Source: Achatina immaculata (taxonomy: Eukaryota > Mollusca > Gastropoda > Stylommatophora > Achatinidae). From it: DNA of 64,000 bases. Both the position numbers and the translations under genes were made by a program. The notes under the pieces are model-generated. The model did no database searches and was not told the origin of the DNA. It saw only the letters and a program-made list of their open reading frames with translations. Where the stretch lies: assembly GCA_009760885.1 (NCBI GenBank), contig CM019718.1:24553133-24617132 (forward strand), written 5' to 3'. Shown in pieces: positions 46,901-52,740 of this stretch (position 1 is its first letter; each line of letters opens with the position of its first letter).

Positions 46901-48461
46901 TAAGAGAAGCCAGTTTAATGGGCATAAAATCCCTTGATGAAGTTGAAAGACTTGAGAACAGGAAAACTTAGCAAACAACCATGAAAGCCCTATATGACAT
47001 TTAATGGCACGAGAAGGATGTAAGATGTAAGAATAAAAATGTGCAGTTTTTAGGAAATATTGTGGTTTTAAAATATTTTTTTAAGTCTGGAAATATTTTT
47101 TTGTCTACTTCTTTGAAGTAGTCACATGTGTCAGGTCAAGAAATTTATCACCAGTTAAGAGAAAAACATTCTTGGGAGTTTCTTAAAAAGCACCTTAGTT
47201 ACGTGAAGAGATTACTTAATATATTGGTCTTTCATTCTTTAACAACCTTAGTCCAATCAGTACCACTTTTGAGTTAAGTTTTGGTTCTCCTTCTGATCAG
47301 CTCTATCACAAAGCCAGAGACACAAGAAGTCAGAAGACTGGAAATGTGGAATTCATAGCATTTGAAGCACACCTTGGATATGGACATAAGTTGATCTATC
47401 AGGCACCAGAGCTGCCTGATCTTATCAGGTATCATTATAACATCTTGTCCTTATTGTATATTCCTGTATCTGTTAACTTAAGTTCTTGCTTCCAACGCTT
47501 CCGTGATGAAAATCCTGAAACATTTCTTTCTTCTTCTTTGTTGTTCACTCTCAAAAGGGCGGTGGTCACATTGTGTTGCAGTTATGTGCCTATTGGCCCA
47601 ACATAAACGATGGCTCGACACATTTTTTGAAATGGGTTCATCTTCCAACTGCAATCCATATTCATTTGGCAAACTGCTGTCTGTTTTCAGGGGCACCACT
47701 AGGAAGCAGAATAGGGTTTTGGCTGGCTATGGTTCGCTGACTCTGACACACTTTAAACTAGAGTGCTGCATTACATGTGGGATTTGTCAAAAATTGGCTT
47801 ACAACACAGAATCACTTTGCAGTGGATTCCCTCCCACTGTGGGATACCAGGCCAGAGAGGGCACTGAAATGGAGCAACCAGACATACCAATCACCTATAA
47901 TCAGAAGAAAAGCATGATAAAACCTACAGGAAGCCACAAACACCACCACATGATGACCATCACATACTAAACAGAAAGGAACAAGTCACCATTTTCCATC
48001 TCCGAACAGGACACAGTTGACTCCGAAGTCATATGTATACAAAGTTTAAGGTTGGTACTACTAATCTATGTACATGTGTCCAGGTGCCCCAAGCTCTATG
48101 GTTCCATACATGAATTACAAAAAACAGTGAAATTTATCCAAGAGGCAGGACTGCAGATATAGACAGACAATGCATACAAAGAAGAAGAAGAAGACCTGTA
48201 GGATAAAACTGTAGCCAACTTTAGTTCATTGGCCCTGATAGCTGTGCCATACCTTTAACAAAGCCAGCTGTCTCCACTTCTGACTTTTGTCCTTCCTCAG
48301 CATAGAGGTTTATTATAAGAAACATTTCATAACAGAAGTTTGACTTTTTTTTTTTTAAAAAAAATACAGCTGAATCGTATAGTTTTAAAAGAAAATCTTT
48401 TGTAAGAAAACAACAGTGTGAATCTTTGCTTTTCAGCATCTTCAGAAAATGGAACCATTGA
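15535..48461 (+). CDS. ABHD12: ABHD12-like serine hydrolase, 11 coding exons, N-terminus missing
   Basis: Membrane-anchored alpha/beta hydrolase. In vertebrates ABHD12 hydrolyses lysophosphatidylserine in the ER with its active site in the lumen. Exons: 15535-15674, 17643-17748, 21864-21983, 28170-28246, 33984-34113, 35076-35113, 39123-39202, 40161-40243, 44605-44683, 47301-47428, 48437-48461. All acceptors are AG and donors GT, except a GC donor after exon 2. Phases agree throughout, giving 334 residues here against ~398 in human, so a start exon lies upstream of 15535. Exon 1 holds a transmembrane helix (SLSLFMIYVAIPVFV). An N-glycosylation site (NTT) follows in exon 2. The oxyanion region is LYLHGNSGTR (exon 3). 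The nucleophile elbow is GHSLG (Ser187 counting from the first whole codon), the acid Asp274 in HAKDDFIVP, and the histidine His313 in GYGHK. The last exon (SIFRKWNH-stop) is the least certain part. ABHD12B is an alternative paralogue assignment. Confidence 0.9.
15838..16085 (-). mobile_element. LINE C-terminal fragment in ABHD12 intron 1
   Basis: The - strand reads REQGRPSGTCRRTIQEELKK, then VGKTCFEVS and DRISWKMFVDALCSTESTED, followed by a (GATGATGAAA) tail. This is the terminal region of an RTE-type ORF. Short, dead. Confidence 0.6.
16955..17370 (-). mobile_element. LINE C-terminal fragment in ABHD12 intron 1
   Basis: The - strand reads RRMLKVPQTAKKTNKS, EHIVATGKIEGRRDRGRQRE, KLLDGLSVWLGRKSPADLII, CREMIAYTTE. 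Compare the RTE-4 inner element (NIITTGKTEGRRSRGRPREM). It is broken by frame changes. Confidence 0.65.
17745..17757 (+). other. ABHD12: GC-AG splice donor of ABHD12 intron 2
   Basis: Exon 2 is followed by GCAAGTAGC. Using GC at 17749 joins ..GTA TG to G CAC ATT and gives Val-Trp-His, as in vertebrate ABHD12. The nearby GT at 17753 would leave exon 3 out of frame with an immediate stop. GCAAGT is the classic GC-donor consensus. Confidence 0.8.
18014..18321. repeat. Minisatellite, five ~61-bp units
   Basis: Units beginning CAAGATCTGACTGTTATTAT occur at 18014, 18075, 18136, 18198 and 18259, each containing GTTGCCCACCTTACTATATT. They are nearly identical, which suggests recent expansion. The array lies in ABHD12 intron 2, directly before an RTE-3 LINE. 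Confidence 0.92.
18345..19470 (+). mobile_element. RTE-3 LINE, 5'-truncated, degenerate
   Basis: RT palm and thumb on +: IPSKIVTIIKDLFNQHVCAV, then FQIETDVKQGCILSP, EDLDVADDITLINDNVKSMQ (VADD motif), EINKDKTKIMKF, VNQFAYLHSYIDQDGDTRK, CESWKTTKEIDKKLDCFENK, followed by the basic C-terminus and the family 3' end GGAAGGATGTAAGATGTAAG (19452-19471). Stops and frameshifts are frequent. Confidence 0.88.
19918..19970. repeat. TC microsatellite
   Basis: (TC)n followed by a short CCCTCCC/C-run. Simple sequence. Confidence 0.95.
19985..20800 (-). mobile_element. RNase H-type LINE, RT end and inter-domain fragment
   Basis: The - strand reads MRPKLEYRETAWATIAKTNF, NKLDKVQNHALRIITGAMKM, then PIKELESVTQIYLTDRREVK and a polar linker rich in K, Q, P and T. 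This is the segment between RT and RNase H in I/Jockey-group LINEs. It probably corresponds to the part missing from the 5'-truncated copy at 49851-50640. Upstream (20450-20800) the sequence is very degraded. Confidence 0.7.
20830..21250. other. Unassigned repeat-like sequence
   Basis: No coding pattern. GGTGACCCAACCAGGAACTG and CATAGCTCTTTGAGTCATGG (21127-21178) look like the leader sequence of invertebrate LINEs, but this rests on general familiarity only. The rest of 21250-21863 is AT-rich intron. Confidence 0.3.
22500..22870 (+). repeat. Unnamed dispersed repeat, related to 59400-59740
   Basis: GTTATGGTGGCTCACAGACC, then AGTGATTCCCATCCCTG, GAGTCTCTTACTGG and GACATGGTCTTGGCCAGC, align in order with the reverse complement of 59400-59740. 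An A-run (22681-22695) lies inside. No coding capacity. Confidence 0.45.
23038..24370 (+). mobile_element. Near full-length mariner, transposase disrupted
   Basis: 1333 bp flanked by TA (23036-23037 and 24371-24372), with ~32-bp inverted ends TGAGGGGCACTCAGAAAGTA.. and ..TACTTTCTGAACGCCCCTCA. The transposase runs from ATG at 23178: helix-turn-helix region (KHRIVIEFLVAEKEIVVNIH, then a stop), TGVTVSRWVQRIKESI, DRPRCGHPATA, then TGDETWAHHFESETKRQSVE with the first catalytic Asp. The HDSVRPHT and PPYSPDLAPSDFHLF regions follow in another frame. Stops and at least two frame changes inactivate it. Non-coding filler in ABHD12 intron 3. Confidence 0.92.
24620..26300 (+). mobile_element. CR1/L2-group LINE, heavily degraded
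   Basis: The + strand, read across frames, gives DEISNKILHYSAPVITDTLA, SLSYRPISILSTLSKPLIKH, MQENDFIVECQSGFRPKHSC, DLIDHEILLRKL, VNNGIPQEPILGPLLFTIYI, NDLPLHVKKSSCDLFADDCT (FADD catalytic motif), and C-terminal ITNKVKHPDILPLNKRFLFN. NGIPQGSxLGPLLFxIYINDLP is typical of the CR1/Jockey group. The element is dead, and its 3' end is near AAATAAAGTATG at 26280. Confidence 0.82.
26820..27700 (+). mobile_element. RNase H-bearing LINE remnant
   Basis: VVYTDGSVAR (first Asp of RNase H) near 27095, NGMEIEAV-like positions near 27225, VTDSQSMLHKTEKN (27298-27340), WLYCPEHAGVHGHDVAE (27382-27436, from the W-x-P-x-H-x-G-x-x-GN motif), then a downstream helical region (LQENEERQLMNNLAVRRLLE). It differs from the 49851 family. 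Many stops. It lies in ABHD12 intron 3. Confidence 0.65.
27860..28590. other. Intron sequence around ABHD12 exon 4
   Basis: AT-rich DNA. Only exon 4 (28170-28246) is coding and no repeat was recognised. Confidence 0.4.
28604..29916 (+). mobile_element. Composite element copy D, full length with target-site duplication
   Basis: 1313 bp in sense orientation. AACTCTAATTAT flanks it (28592-28603 and 29917-29928). It starts CCGCTGTTGGCGAG, the same 5' end as copy B. It passes through two related 5' units, the ~105-bp units (CCTAAACCGGC..CCAGGGGT..CTCTAGAGG), the GTGGCGAGGATTCGTCCTCC block, three ~88-bp units (CTCACCCGGCGGGGAT..GTGAGAAAGTCCAA), and the tail-proximal region with GACCACA motifs. It ends GGTGGTAGAAGTGAAC then TAAGAAGAAGAAG. 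No coding frame. It lies in ABHD12 intron 4 in the same orientation as the gene. Confidence 0.9.
30014..30437 (+). mobile_element. Unidentified (GAA)n-tailed element
   Basis: A 138-codon open stretch (PGYDKLMSLYDSGYQNGVNK.., ..ARPVYTAVFMAVQARPQ..) ends in GTGCGTACGAAGAAGAAG, nearly the same tail as the composite element and the RNase H LINE. I do not recognise the protein. It may be a remnant of a LINE first ORF or a second non-autonomous family using the same tail. No target-site duplication was found and the 5' limit is arbitrary. Confidence 0.4.
30660..30965 (+). mobile_element. RNase H-type LINE, 3' end fragment
   Basis: The + strand across frames encodes YYKLSRNDQMIIF, LRTGHCRL, LKIGPIDLCVCGKEQQTPHH, ILQSCQLHKALQQRTWPDPS. 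The C-x-C-G..H..C pattern follows RNase H in this LINE group (LRTGHSRL..CTCAQVPQTVEHILQNC at 49851-50640). It ends ATGATAAAGAAGAAA. Confidence 0.65.
30966..31344. other. Intron DNA with a small inverted repeat
   Basis: No coding pattern. CTTCAGAAATGA (near 31158) and TCATTTCTGAAG (near 31191) form a potential hairpin. Confidence 0.4.
31345..33918 (+). mobile_element. RTE-2 LINE, 5'-truncated, with endonuclease and RT
   Basis: Endonuclease part (31345-31854): TYAPTSAAEEEEVEDFYNIL, MGDCNAKIGTE, DQIDYIL, DHELLIADM. Degenerate linker follows, then an RT frame (32216-33394, 392 codons): AIKILKNGKSPGCNEITAEL, KGNLKLCTNYRTIALI, GGFRQGRGSRDHIFNIRLII, SSIDYSKAFYCVQ, IKQGVRQGCTLSPYLFNLYI, IRYANDTVLLS. 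The catalytic box reads YAND instead of YADD. The C-terminus continues in shifted frames to EAKFRKGHANE near 33915. Inactive. Lies in ABHD12 intron 4, same strand as the gene. Confidence 0.92.
34488..34697 (+). mobile_element. RTE-2 LINE, short 3' end in ABHD12 intron 5
   Basis: Begins GAGGATTAAACAGAGAAAAC and runs through KYFGHHGNLEKTVLE to GGCAAAGTTCCCCAAGGGAC and ATGCAAATGAC. Same start point as the fragment at 11205. Confidence 0.8.
34700..35070. other. Intron DNA, nothing identified
   Basis: AT-rich, with T-runs and a CATCATCATGATGAGCATAC palindromic patch near 34930. Confidence 0.4.
35245..38438 (-). mobile_element. RTE-1 LINE, complete, with 11-bp target-site duplication
   Basis: 3194 bp flanked by TTTTACATCAT (35234-35244 and 38439-38449). 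On the - strand the 5' end is AACCCCCGTGTGGTACCCGG, followed by a ~200-bp leader, one intact ORF (38238-35260) and an almost absent 3' UTR ending GGTTCAGAGAGAGAG. One ORF covering endonuclease plus RT, no RNase H and a very short 3' UTR are RTE features. Inserted antisense in ABHD12 intron 6. The intact ORF and exact duplication point to recent insertion. Confidence 0.93.
35260..38238 (-). CDS. RTE endonuclease-reverse transcriptase, intact
   Basis: 992 residues. It nicks target DNA and reverse transcribes the element RNA at the nick. Residues ~26-265 are an apurinic/apyrimidinic-type endonuclease: GSWNVRTL, GIQEARW (Glu), CYAPTEAAEEEL, LGDFNAKVG (Asp/Asn), QIDHILIN, GSDHNLL (terminal Asp-His). 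A basic, helical linker follows (~270-480). RT spans ~490-790: KLPKKGDLRDCGNWRGITLL, EQAGFRKGRSCIDHIF, FIDFEKAFDSV (first catalytic Asp), VKQGCVLSPTLFILAV, LDFADDICLLSS (FADD, catalytic), INVGKTKLM. The C-terminus has WKITKTIENKLNSFQTKCLR and RRWRWLGHVLRMTDNSLPKI. All usual catalytic residues are present. The start Met lies shortly before the endonuclease and a slightly later Met (MQIGSW) is possible. Transposon protein, not a host gene. Confidence 0.93.
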   Translation of the reverse strand: MKVVDESQPLEAPSPTADLLEPKQKMQIGSWNVRTLNQTGKLAQTIKEMHRYKLDILGIQEARWTGQGRRKLTTQHTEDTIIWSGKEDLHEGGVALIITKEASRALLKWTPINERLLYARFNSRFTKLSIIVCYAPTEAAEEELKEDFYNSLQATVETIPKHDMLLILGDFNAKVGEGNEDRRRIMGREGIGEINENGERLCSFCEENMMTIGGTIFQHKNIHKVTWRSPDKNTENQIDHILINNKWKRSLQDVRARKGADIGSDHNLLVAKIKLKLRKARIGEHRKIHFDTRKLIDQQTRNEFSIILKNRFSVLQDEAEMSILEFNKTLQETAKEVLGYRKRRKEEWISETTWEKIEQRKEIKKKLLNTKSQRLKERVLSNYAQKDKEVKESCRQDKRQYYDNLAETAEKAAYTNDMKTIYKITKQMTGNFNTRCESAVRTQNGQLVSGEREKIERWREHFNTLLNRTQAEQAIDIPEAKAELNINTGPITINEVKEAIKMLKSDRAPGEDEVTAEMLKAEETETPKQLCRILQQIWDLEKAPEEWKTGLIVKLPKKGDLRDCGNWRGITLLPLTSKVFCRIIINRIVPTLEEKLRKEQAGFRKGRSCIDHIFVLRQILEQANEWHSTTYALFIDFEKAFDSVNRDALWKILRWHGLPHKIVNVIKALYEGFQCKVICGEHTSSSFRVQTGVKQGCVLSPTLFILAVDWLMKEATSDKRRGLQWTLDTVLEDLDFADDICLLSSSHKDMQDKINKLTQNANNIGLKINVGKTKLMKQNVNNRNVLRVDNKLVEEVNEFVYLGSRVVENGDSTEDINSRLTRANQAFAMLQNIWKSNKLSINMKIRIFKSNVLSVLLYGSECWKITKTIENKLNSFQTKCLRRIKKIFWPNTIRNNILLAEMQMKPLTTIIEERRWRWLGHVLRMTDNSLPKIALRWTPQGSRSKGRPKETWRRTTERMLSNRGLTWARAEKKAKDRHLWKTLAEAPCALGT
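38450..39122. other. Intron DNA, nothing identified
   Basis: Unique-looking intron 6 remainder between the RTE-1 element and exon 7. No coding or repeat pattern seen. Confidence 0.4.
39565..39830 (+). mobile_element. Old SINE-like copy in ABHD12 intron 7
   Basis: GCGTGATGGATTAGTCACTT, then ACCGGTTTTGATTTCAACTC, resembles a decayed tRNA-type promoter, and AAAAAATGGATACCAGGGCT parallels AAAAATGGGTACCAGAG in the SINE at 52741. Weak similarity only. Confidence 0.35.
40350..42292 (+). mobile_element. RTE-4 LINE, split by a second RTE-4 copy
   Basis: Host copy on +: VDKVAKESEQKGLTLNIRK, then TSDG up to 40587. It resumes at 41777 with GNCRAEIKNRIGQAKTAFQR, SINVRKQVLKTYIEPFLLYG, SESWTVGRSAQKSLEAVEMW, RRMLRIPWTAKITNEEYLRR and a tail ATGAATGAATGAG at ~42275-42290. 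The reading is continuous once the insert 40588-41776 is set aside. 5' truncated and dead. In ABHD12 intron 8. Confidence 0.85.
40588..41776 (-). mobile_element. RTE-4 LINE inserted head-on into another RTE-4 copy
   Basis: Flanked by AGATGGGAA (40579-40587 and 41777-41785). On the - strand it encodes KLNGTILKQEQKFKYLRAVI, TSDGKCRTEIRNRIDQAKTA, FQRMRNILTNTSLSMNVRKR, LLYGSESWTIGKSAQKSLEA, NIITTGKTEGRRSRGRPREM, with a (GAT)n tail at the 40588 side. RT palm remnants lie at 41200-41770. 1189 bp, 5' truncated. Confidence 0.85.
42300..42836 (+). mobile_element. RTE-2-like LINE, C-terminal fragment
   Basis: The + strand reads KCYRRALRISWIRHKSNIEI, RTLRYLGHIKKHNSLERLII, EGMVPGKKEKGQ, then DTGQLAQDSIAFREAVRGTT, FWKGHVA and a (GAAT)n tail. 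Related to RTE-2 but diverged. Confidence 0.75.
42850..43400 (-). mobile_element. Penelope-like terminal region
   Basis: TTTGGTTTACAACTTAATCA, then ACTTACAGGACAAAGAAGTA, GGGAAAGAAGATAAAATATA and AAATTCACTTGAATG parallel the ends at 7560-7660 and 60640-60740. No RT is retained. Confidence 0.6.
43406..44345 (+). mobile_element. RTE-1 LINE, 5'-truncated copy
   Basis: Starts within RT: YGEHTSSSFKVQTGVKQGCV, LSPTLFILAVDWLMKEATSD, LEDLDFAGDICLLSS (FAGD replaces FADD, a lost catalytic Asp), INVGKTN, VNEFVYIGSRVVENGDSTED, TKIRIFKSNGLSVLLYGSEC, then the terminal region to the stop and GATTCAGAGAGGGAG. Closely matches the intact element at 35245-38438, with three frame breaks. Confidence 0.92.
44830..47030 (+). 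mobile_element. RTE-3 LINE, split by composite element E
   Basis: 44838-45198 encodes TDSLSSLASKIGLEINKDKT, VNQFAYLGSYIDQDGDTRKE and VKIRFAK. After the insert, AKAALFFKNLENIWNSKVIN resumes at 46502 and continues through STFIYACESWKSTKEIDKKL, HMSKQQPVSCVIRKRNWTYV, GHVMRRNNQRIPEQAIKWST and RRKRGRPRKTLKRTLLREAS, to GGAAGGATGTAAGATGTAAG. In ABHD12 intron 9. Confidence 0.88.
45199..46501 (+). mobile_element. Composite element copy E, with long 5' region and target-site duplication
   Basis: 1303 bp flanked by TTGCAAAAG (45190-45198, 46502-46510), splitting an RTE-3 LINE. The 5' region (45199-45455) is absent from copies B and D. It starts GTCCTGTCATAGCCGGAGG, has a hairpin GTGGAGAATACGCTCTCCAC (45223-45242), and contains CAGTCAAGTCCAGCTCCTGA, which is shared with copy F. 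The standard body follows, with fewer ~88-bp units, and the tail is CTGAACGAAGAAGAA. Confidence 0.88.
47785..48195 (+). mobile_element. RNase H-type LINE, 3' fragment in ABHD12 intron 10
   Basis: The + strand matches the family at 49851-50640 across frames: TLQWIPSHCGIPG, REGTEMEQPDIPITYNQKKS, then a deletion that joins TCAQVP directly to KLYGSIHELQKTVKFIQEAG, and the tail ATACAAAGAAGAAGAAGAAG. Dead. It starts near 47785. Confidence 0.8.
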
Positions 48462-49034
48462 CAGCAACCACAAAATTTAAACGTAAAAAAATAACTTAGC
48501 CATAATATCTTGGTTAGTTTTGTTAATCACAGCACTGATTTTATGTGCATTTGTGTTATTCGTTCCTGTTTCATTTCAGTTCATGAAACATCAGTTCCCT
48601 TCATGTGTGCAACATAGACAAGGTCATCATACAATTTTACCAAAACTGAAATTTTATTCTATTTTTTTTTCGGTGATTAAATATAAACACCTGATTAAGA
48701 CTACTAAAAATGGAAAAGCTTTGCTGATAATAAAAACTCTTCAAATGAGTTAATAAAAAATTCCATTGCTTCTTGCAGGAAATTTGTCACCCAGCACAAC
48801 TGATAACATCTGACAGTCATAAACTAAAGACTTCCATGCAGCAGCACTGAAGTCAAGAAGTATTTGTGTCGGCATCAGAAAGAGAAAAAAAAAATGTACA
48901 GAATCATTCAAGAGGAAAAATGTTACTTCATTGGTCACATGTATTGTTCTGTCTTTCAACGGAATTATGCCACACAATATAATGCATCTTAACTCTTAAT
49001 CTAAAGTTAGCCATTTAATTGGCCTTTTCAAAAG
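48462..49034. other. Probable ABHD12 3' UTR and downstream DNA
   Basis: AT-rich and non-coding after the proposed stop. The first AATAAA-type signal is in GTTAATAAAAAATTCC near 48753. Transcript end not determined. Confidence 0.4.
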
Positions 49035-49038
49035 TTAA

Positions 49039-49748
49039 CTCTTTCCGTACCGCGCTACCCTTTAAGTCCAGTTCCGGTTTTACCGTCGGATCCCACGCCG
49101 CCCTTTAAGTATTCTGATTTTTTTTCGTTGAAAACTTGATGCAACTTTTCATTTAGCCAACCAGAACTCTTCTCCTCCAAAGTTACGCTATTTTAGCATC
49201 CGGGCAGGCTGGAAATGGAAGGAGATCACGAAGTGGATCGATTTCAGTGTAACTTTTTCTACTTTTTTCGAGGTTGGTTGGTAGAAGGGTCATACTGACC
49301 GACTAGACCTAGCTTACTAAATGTGTTCTTCACATCTGTAGACCTGTTAGATTTATTGGATATCAAAAGAATCCGCTATTATCGATGTTTCGGTTCCGGA
49401 ATAAACATTCTGCATTGGATTCTGGCACATTTCAGGTATGTAAAACTTTGATTTTAGTGCTCAGCCCTAAAAAATATTTTTAGCGCAAAAAAATCGTTCA
49501 ATCTTTTCAGAACAGTTGTTTTTTTTTCTATTCTTTGTTTTTTTTAAATGATAAATAACTTCATTTATGGAATCTTCTTTCATTTCCACTTATTTTAATA
49601 TGCGATACACACGTGTTGATGAAGGAGTTTGTTTGTTACAATGAATTTTATAGAGGGACCCCCTTATATGAAAACACCCGCTCGGCCATGTACCATCATC
49701 ATCGGTACCAACATAACGTCCGTGTTTTTATACGTGGTACGGAAAGAG
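49039..49748. mobile_element. piggyBac-type MITE
   Basis: 710 bp flanked by TTAA on both sides (49035-49038, 49749-49752), with perfect 13-bp inverted ends CTCTTTCCGTACC / GGTACGGAAAGAG. TTAA target duplication is characteristic of piggyBac transposases. There is no transposase frame, so it is non-autonomous. The interior has a GGCAGGCTGGAAATGGAAGG stretch and T-runs. Confidence 0.8.
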
Positions 49749-49850
49749 TTAAAATACAGTATTTGTTTTGTATCTGAATTTCATAATTTTAAACTAATTC
49801 AAATTCTAGAAAAAGGCACTGCATCATTTCCCAGTAAAACAGCAGGTAGT

Positions 49851-50640
49851 CTTCTTCTTCTTCTTCTTCGTTCGCACTGTCTGTCTATATCTGCAGTCCT
49901 GTCTCTTGGATAAATTTCACTGTTTTTTGTAACTCATGTATGGAACCGTAGAGCTTATCTTCTTTAGTGGTTTCACTGGGCCAGTAATTATTTCTCAGTG
50001 TCTCGTAGTTGATGCAGTTCTGGAGGATATGTTCCACGGTTTGGGGCACCTGGGCACATGTACATAGATTAGTAGTACCAACCTTAAACTTTGTATACAT
50101 ATGACTTCGGAGTCGGCTGTGTCCTGTTCGGAGACGGAAGATGGTGACTTGTTCCTTTCTGTTTAGCATGTGATAGTCATCATGTGGTGGTGTTTGTGGC
50201 TTCCTGTAGGTTTTTATCATGCTTTTCTTCTGATTATAGGTGACTGGTATGTCTGGTTGCTCCATTTCAGTGCCCTCTTTGGCCAGATGGTCAGCTTTCT
50301 CATTGCCTGGTATCCCACAGTGGGAGGGAATCCATTGCAAAGTGACTCCATGTTGTAAGCCAGTTATTGACAAGGCATCTTTAAGGTCTGGTAGTTTGTT
50401 GCACTGAAGAGCCTCCAGTACTGATCTTGCATCTGTGAGAATTACTACAGGACATGTATCAATTCTGGAGTCTGATAGTTTTTCAACTGCAGCAATAATT
50501 GCCCTAACTTCTGCATCAAAGTTGTTGCAGTATTTACCAGTGGGTATGGAAATCTTGTCAATGGTGTTGTTTGGATATTCAATATATGCTCCTGCCCCAC
50601 CATTCTTTATGGCATTATGTGCAGATCCATCTGTATACAC
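49851..50640 (-). mobile_element. RNase H-type LINE, 5'-truncated, with (GAA)n tail and target-site duplication
   Basis: 790 bp flanked by ACAGCAGGTAGT (49839-49850, 50641-50652). The open - strand frame (251 codons, ending 49885) starts at the truncation. It holds an RNase H domain (YTDGSAHNAIKNGG first Asp, NNFDAEVRAIIAAVEK Glu, VILTDARSVLEAL second Asp, WIPSHCGIPGNEKADHLAKE with His and last Asp). A C-terminal zinc-like region follows (CTCAQVPQTVEHILQNC). All four RNase H acidic positions are kept. The 3' tail is GCGAACGAAGAAGAAG. I/Jockey-group by domain order; RT lost. Confidence 0.9.
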
Positions 50641-50652
50641 ACAGCAGGTAGT

Positions 50653-51949
50653 AATTTAATTATGAAGAAATATTCAAGTGTTACGGATGTTGGTTAAGAG
50701 TGTGATCCAGTACCAGAACTACATTTTATTGAAACTGCCCTCAAATGAAAATAAATTATATACCAATATATATATATATATTTCTTTATAAATAATGGCT
50801 GGTCAGTTGCTATACAGGGATATGATACATAGGTAGTGCCTTCTTTCTCAACTGTAAGCAGGTTCTAGCTCATCCTGTGTGGGTAAATTTCTTCATGCTT
50901 TCCTAGAAACAGTATCTCAAAAGACCACTATTTTGATATTGAATCCCTTATTTTGATTAAAGGGCTAAACATTTCTGTGGTTGCTAGTGGTCTTATTTAT
51001 AATATTTGAGCAGTGTACAATTCTGCTTTGTTTGGAATTGAACGTTCTCTGGCTTCTTGAAACTGCCTTAATATGTGAATTGTTTTCATAAAATTTAGCT
51101 GCAAAATTTATTGGCTCCACTCTGAAATCATGTCTAATAAAAACAGCATTATTTTTATATACCTCTGCATAATAGCTTGTGAGCTTTTGTTTTCTTACAC
51201 ATTTTTTTCTTATTTATCATTTTTCATTTTCTTTACCTTTTGTAACAACTGACAATCTTGTTAAAAAATGTTTTAAATAAACATCTTTTTTTTTTCTTTT
51301 TTGTTTCTAAATAAAAGAAATTATCTTTGTAATGTTTCATACATCCTGTTATTCATTATAGTGATGTACATTCCATTATTTGTTAAAGTAACTAAAGATA
51401 TGTTTAAAGGAATGTTTAATTTTCATTTGTCCTCATCTCTTGGACATTTATTTTAATTTTGCTTTCTTAATCATTAAGTTGCACTGTTTCTGTGTCACCC
51501 ACTAAGCTCGTATGGTATCATGTTTGTAATCTACCATCTTAGTGAGACAGCCCCAACATTTCCAGACAGCATTTTTTTTTTGGTTTTTAAAACAAAACAG
51601 AAATTTATGCTGCCTTCATTCACTTCCTTGATATTGACTAAGTGGTCTGAGATCATGTCTTCAACATTTTGCATGATAGCAAGCAGCTCTTACCATTTTG
51701 TTCAGTTTCTGTCTTTTAACTATAGAGATTTTCTTGTTTGTTAAAATTACAGATTGTTTTTGGGGTCAGTTTTAATTTTGCTGCTTGTATCTTCAAAACA
51801 GCTACGGTAATACCATCTTGGTCCTTTCTTATACATGTCTCTTTTCTTATACTGATCTCATATCAAGGGTTTTTTTGGGTTTTTTTTTGTAACTTGTGGG
51901 TCAAAATCCTGCTGCTTTGGAGATCATTGATGAAACTAAAGTGTTAATA
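50653..51949. other. Intergenic DNA, nothing identified
   Basis: AT-rich, with TA and T runs (50765-50785, 51285-51300). No coding or repeat pattern. Confidence 0.4.
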
Positions 51950-52665
51950 TGAGGGTCATACCGAAAGTCGTGAGCAAACATTTTTTTTTAAATCAAAATT
52001 TATAGAGCAAATATAAATGTATCACCGTAAACTCACCTTTTTCTTCACTTTTCAACATAATCTCCATTCCTCTGCACACATTTTTACCATACCTCTGCAA
52101 GTTTGAAAATACCCTCCTGTTAGAATTCCATTCCAGCTGACCGACGGCACAGACGCACTGCTTTCTGGACATTCTCTCCTGTGGGGCCCAGCTGGCACAA
52201 ACTTTTCTATAGCCTAGTGCTTCAGTCATTTCCTGTACTGCATTGTGTCCTATTCCACGATTTACAGCGATTTCAAAAACTGACACATCTGTCTTTAATG
52301 ATGTCGTCAACTCTTTTCATGTTGCATTCACTGGAGGCAGCTTGAGGGCGACCGCTGCAAGGCGTATTTTGGATGCTCATGTTTCCATCTTTGAAATGTT
52401 TCACCCAACTCCTAACACTGCTAGCATCTATATACACATCCCCATAAGCAAGTTGAAGTTTTTGGTGAATTTCCTCTTTAACGAGGAACTCAGTAACATG
52501 ATGTTGAAAGGAATCTTCAGCACCCGCCATTGTTTATAATGGTGATGTCATGTGACCTCCTCATGAAGAGCATAGGATGCAGATTAAGATGATATATTTA
52601 TATTTTCTGTCTATAAATTTTGATTTTTAACAAGTTTTTGCTCACAATTTTCGGTATGACCCTCG
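51950..52665 (-). mobile_element. Internally deleted mariner (second family)
   Basis: 716 bp flanked by TA, with inverted ends TGAGGGTCATACCGAAAG and ..TTTTCGGTATGACCCTCG. The - strand retains the transposase N-terminus (HVTEFLVKEEIHQKLQLAYG, then VRSWVKHFKDGNMSIQNTPC and SGRPQAAS), the helix-turn-helix part typical of mariner. The catalytic half is missing and no SETMAR-like fusion is seen. Confidence 0.88.
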
Positions 52666-52740
52666 TATATGTTGCAAGACACCTGTTGTATCTTTTTATT
52701 GTCAGATTTTAAAAAAATGTTTGCACATTTTGTTAACATT

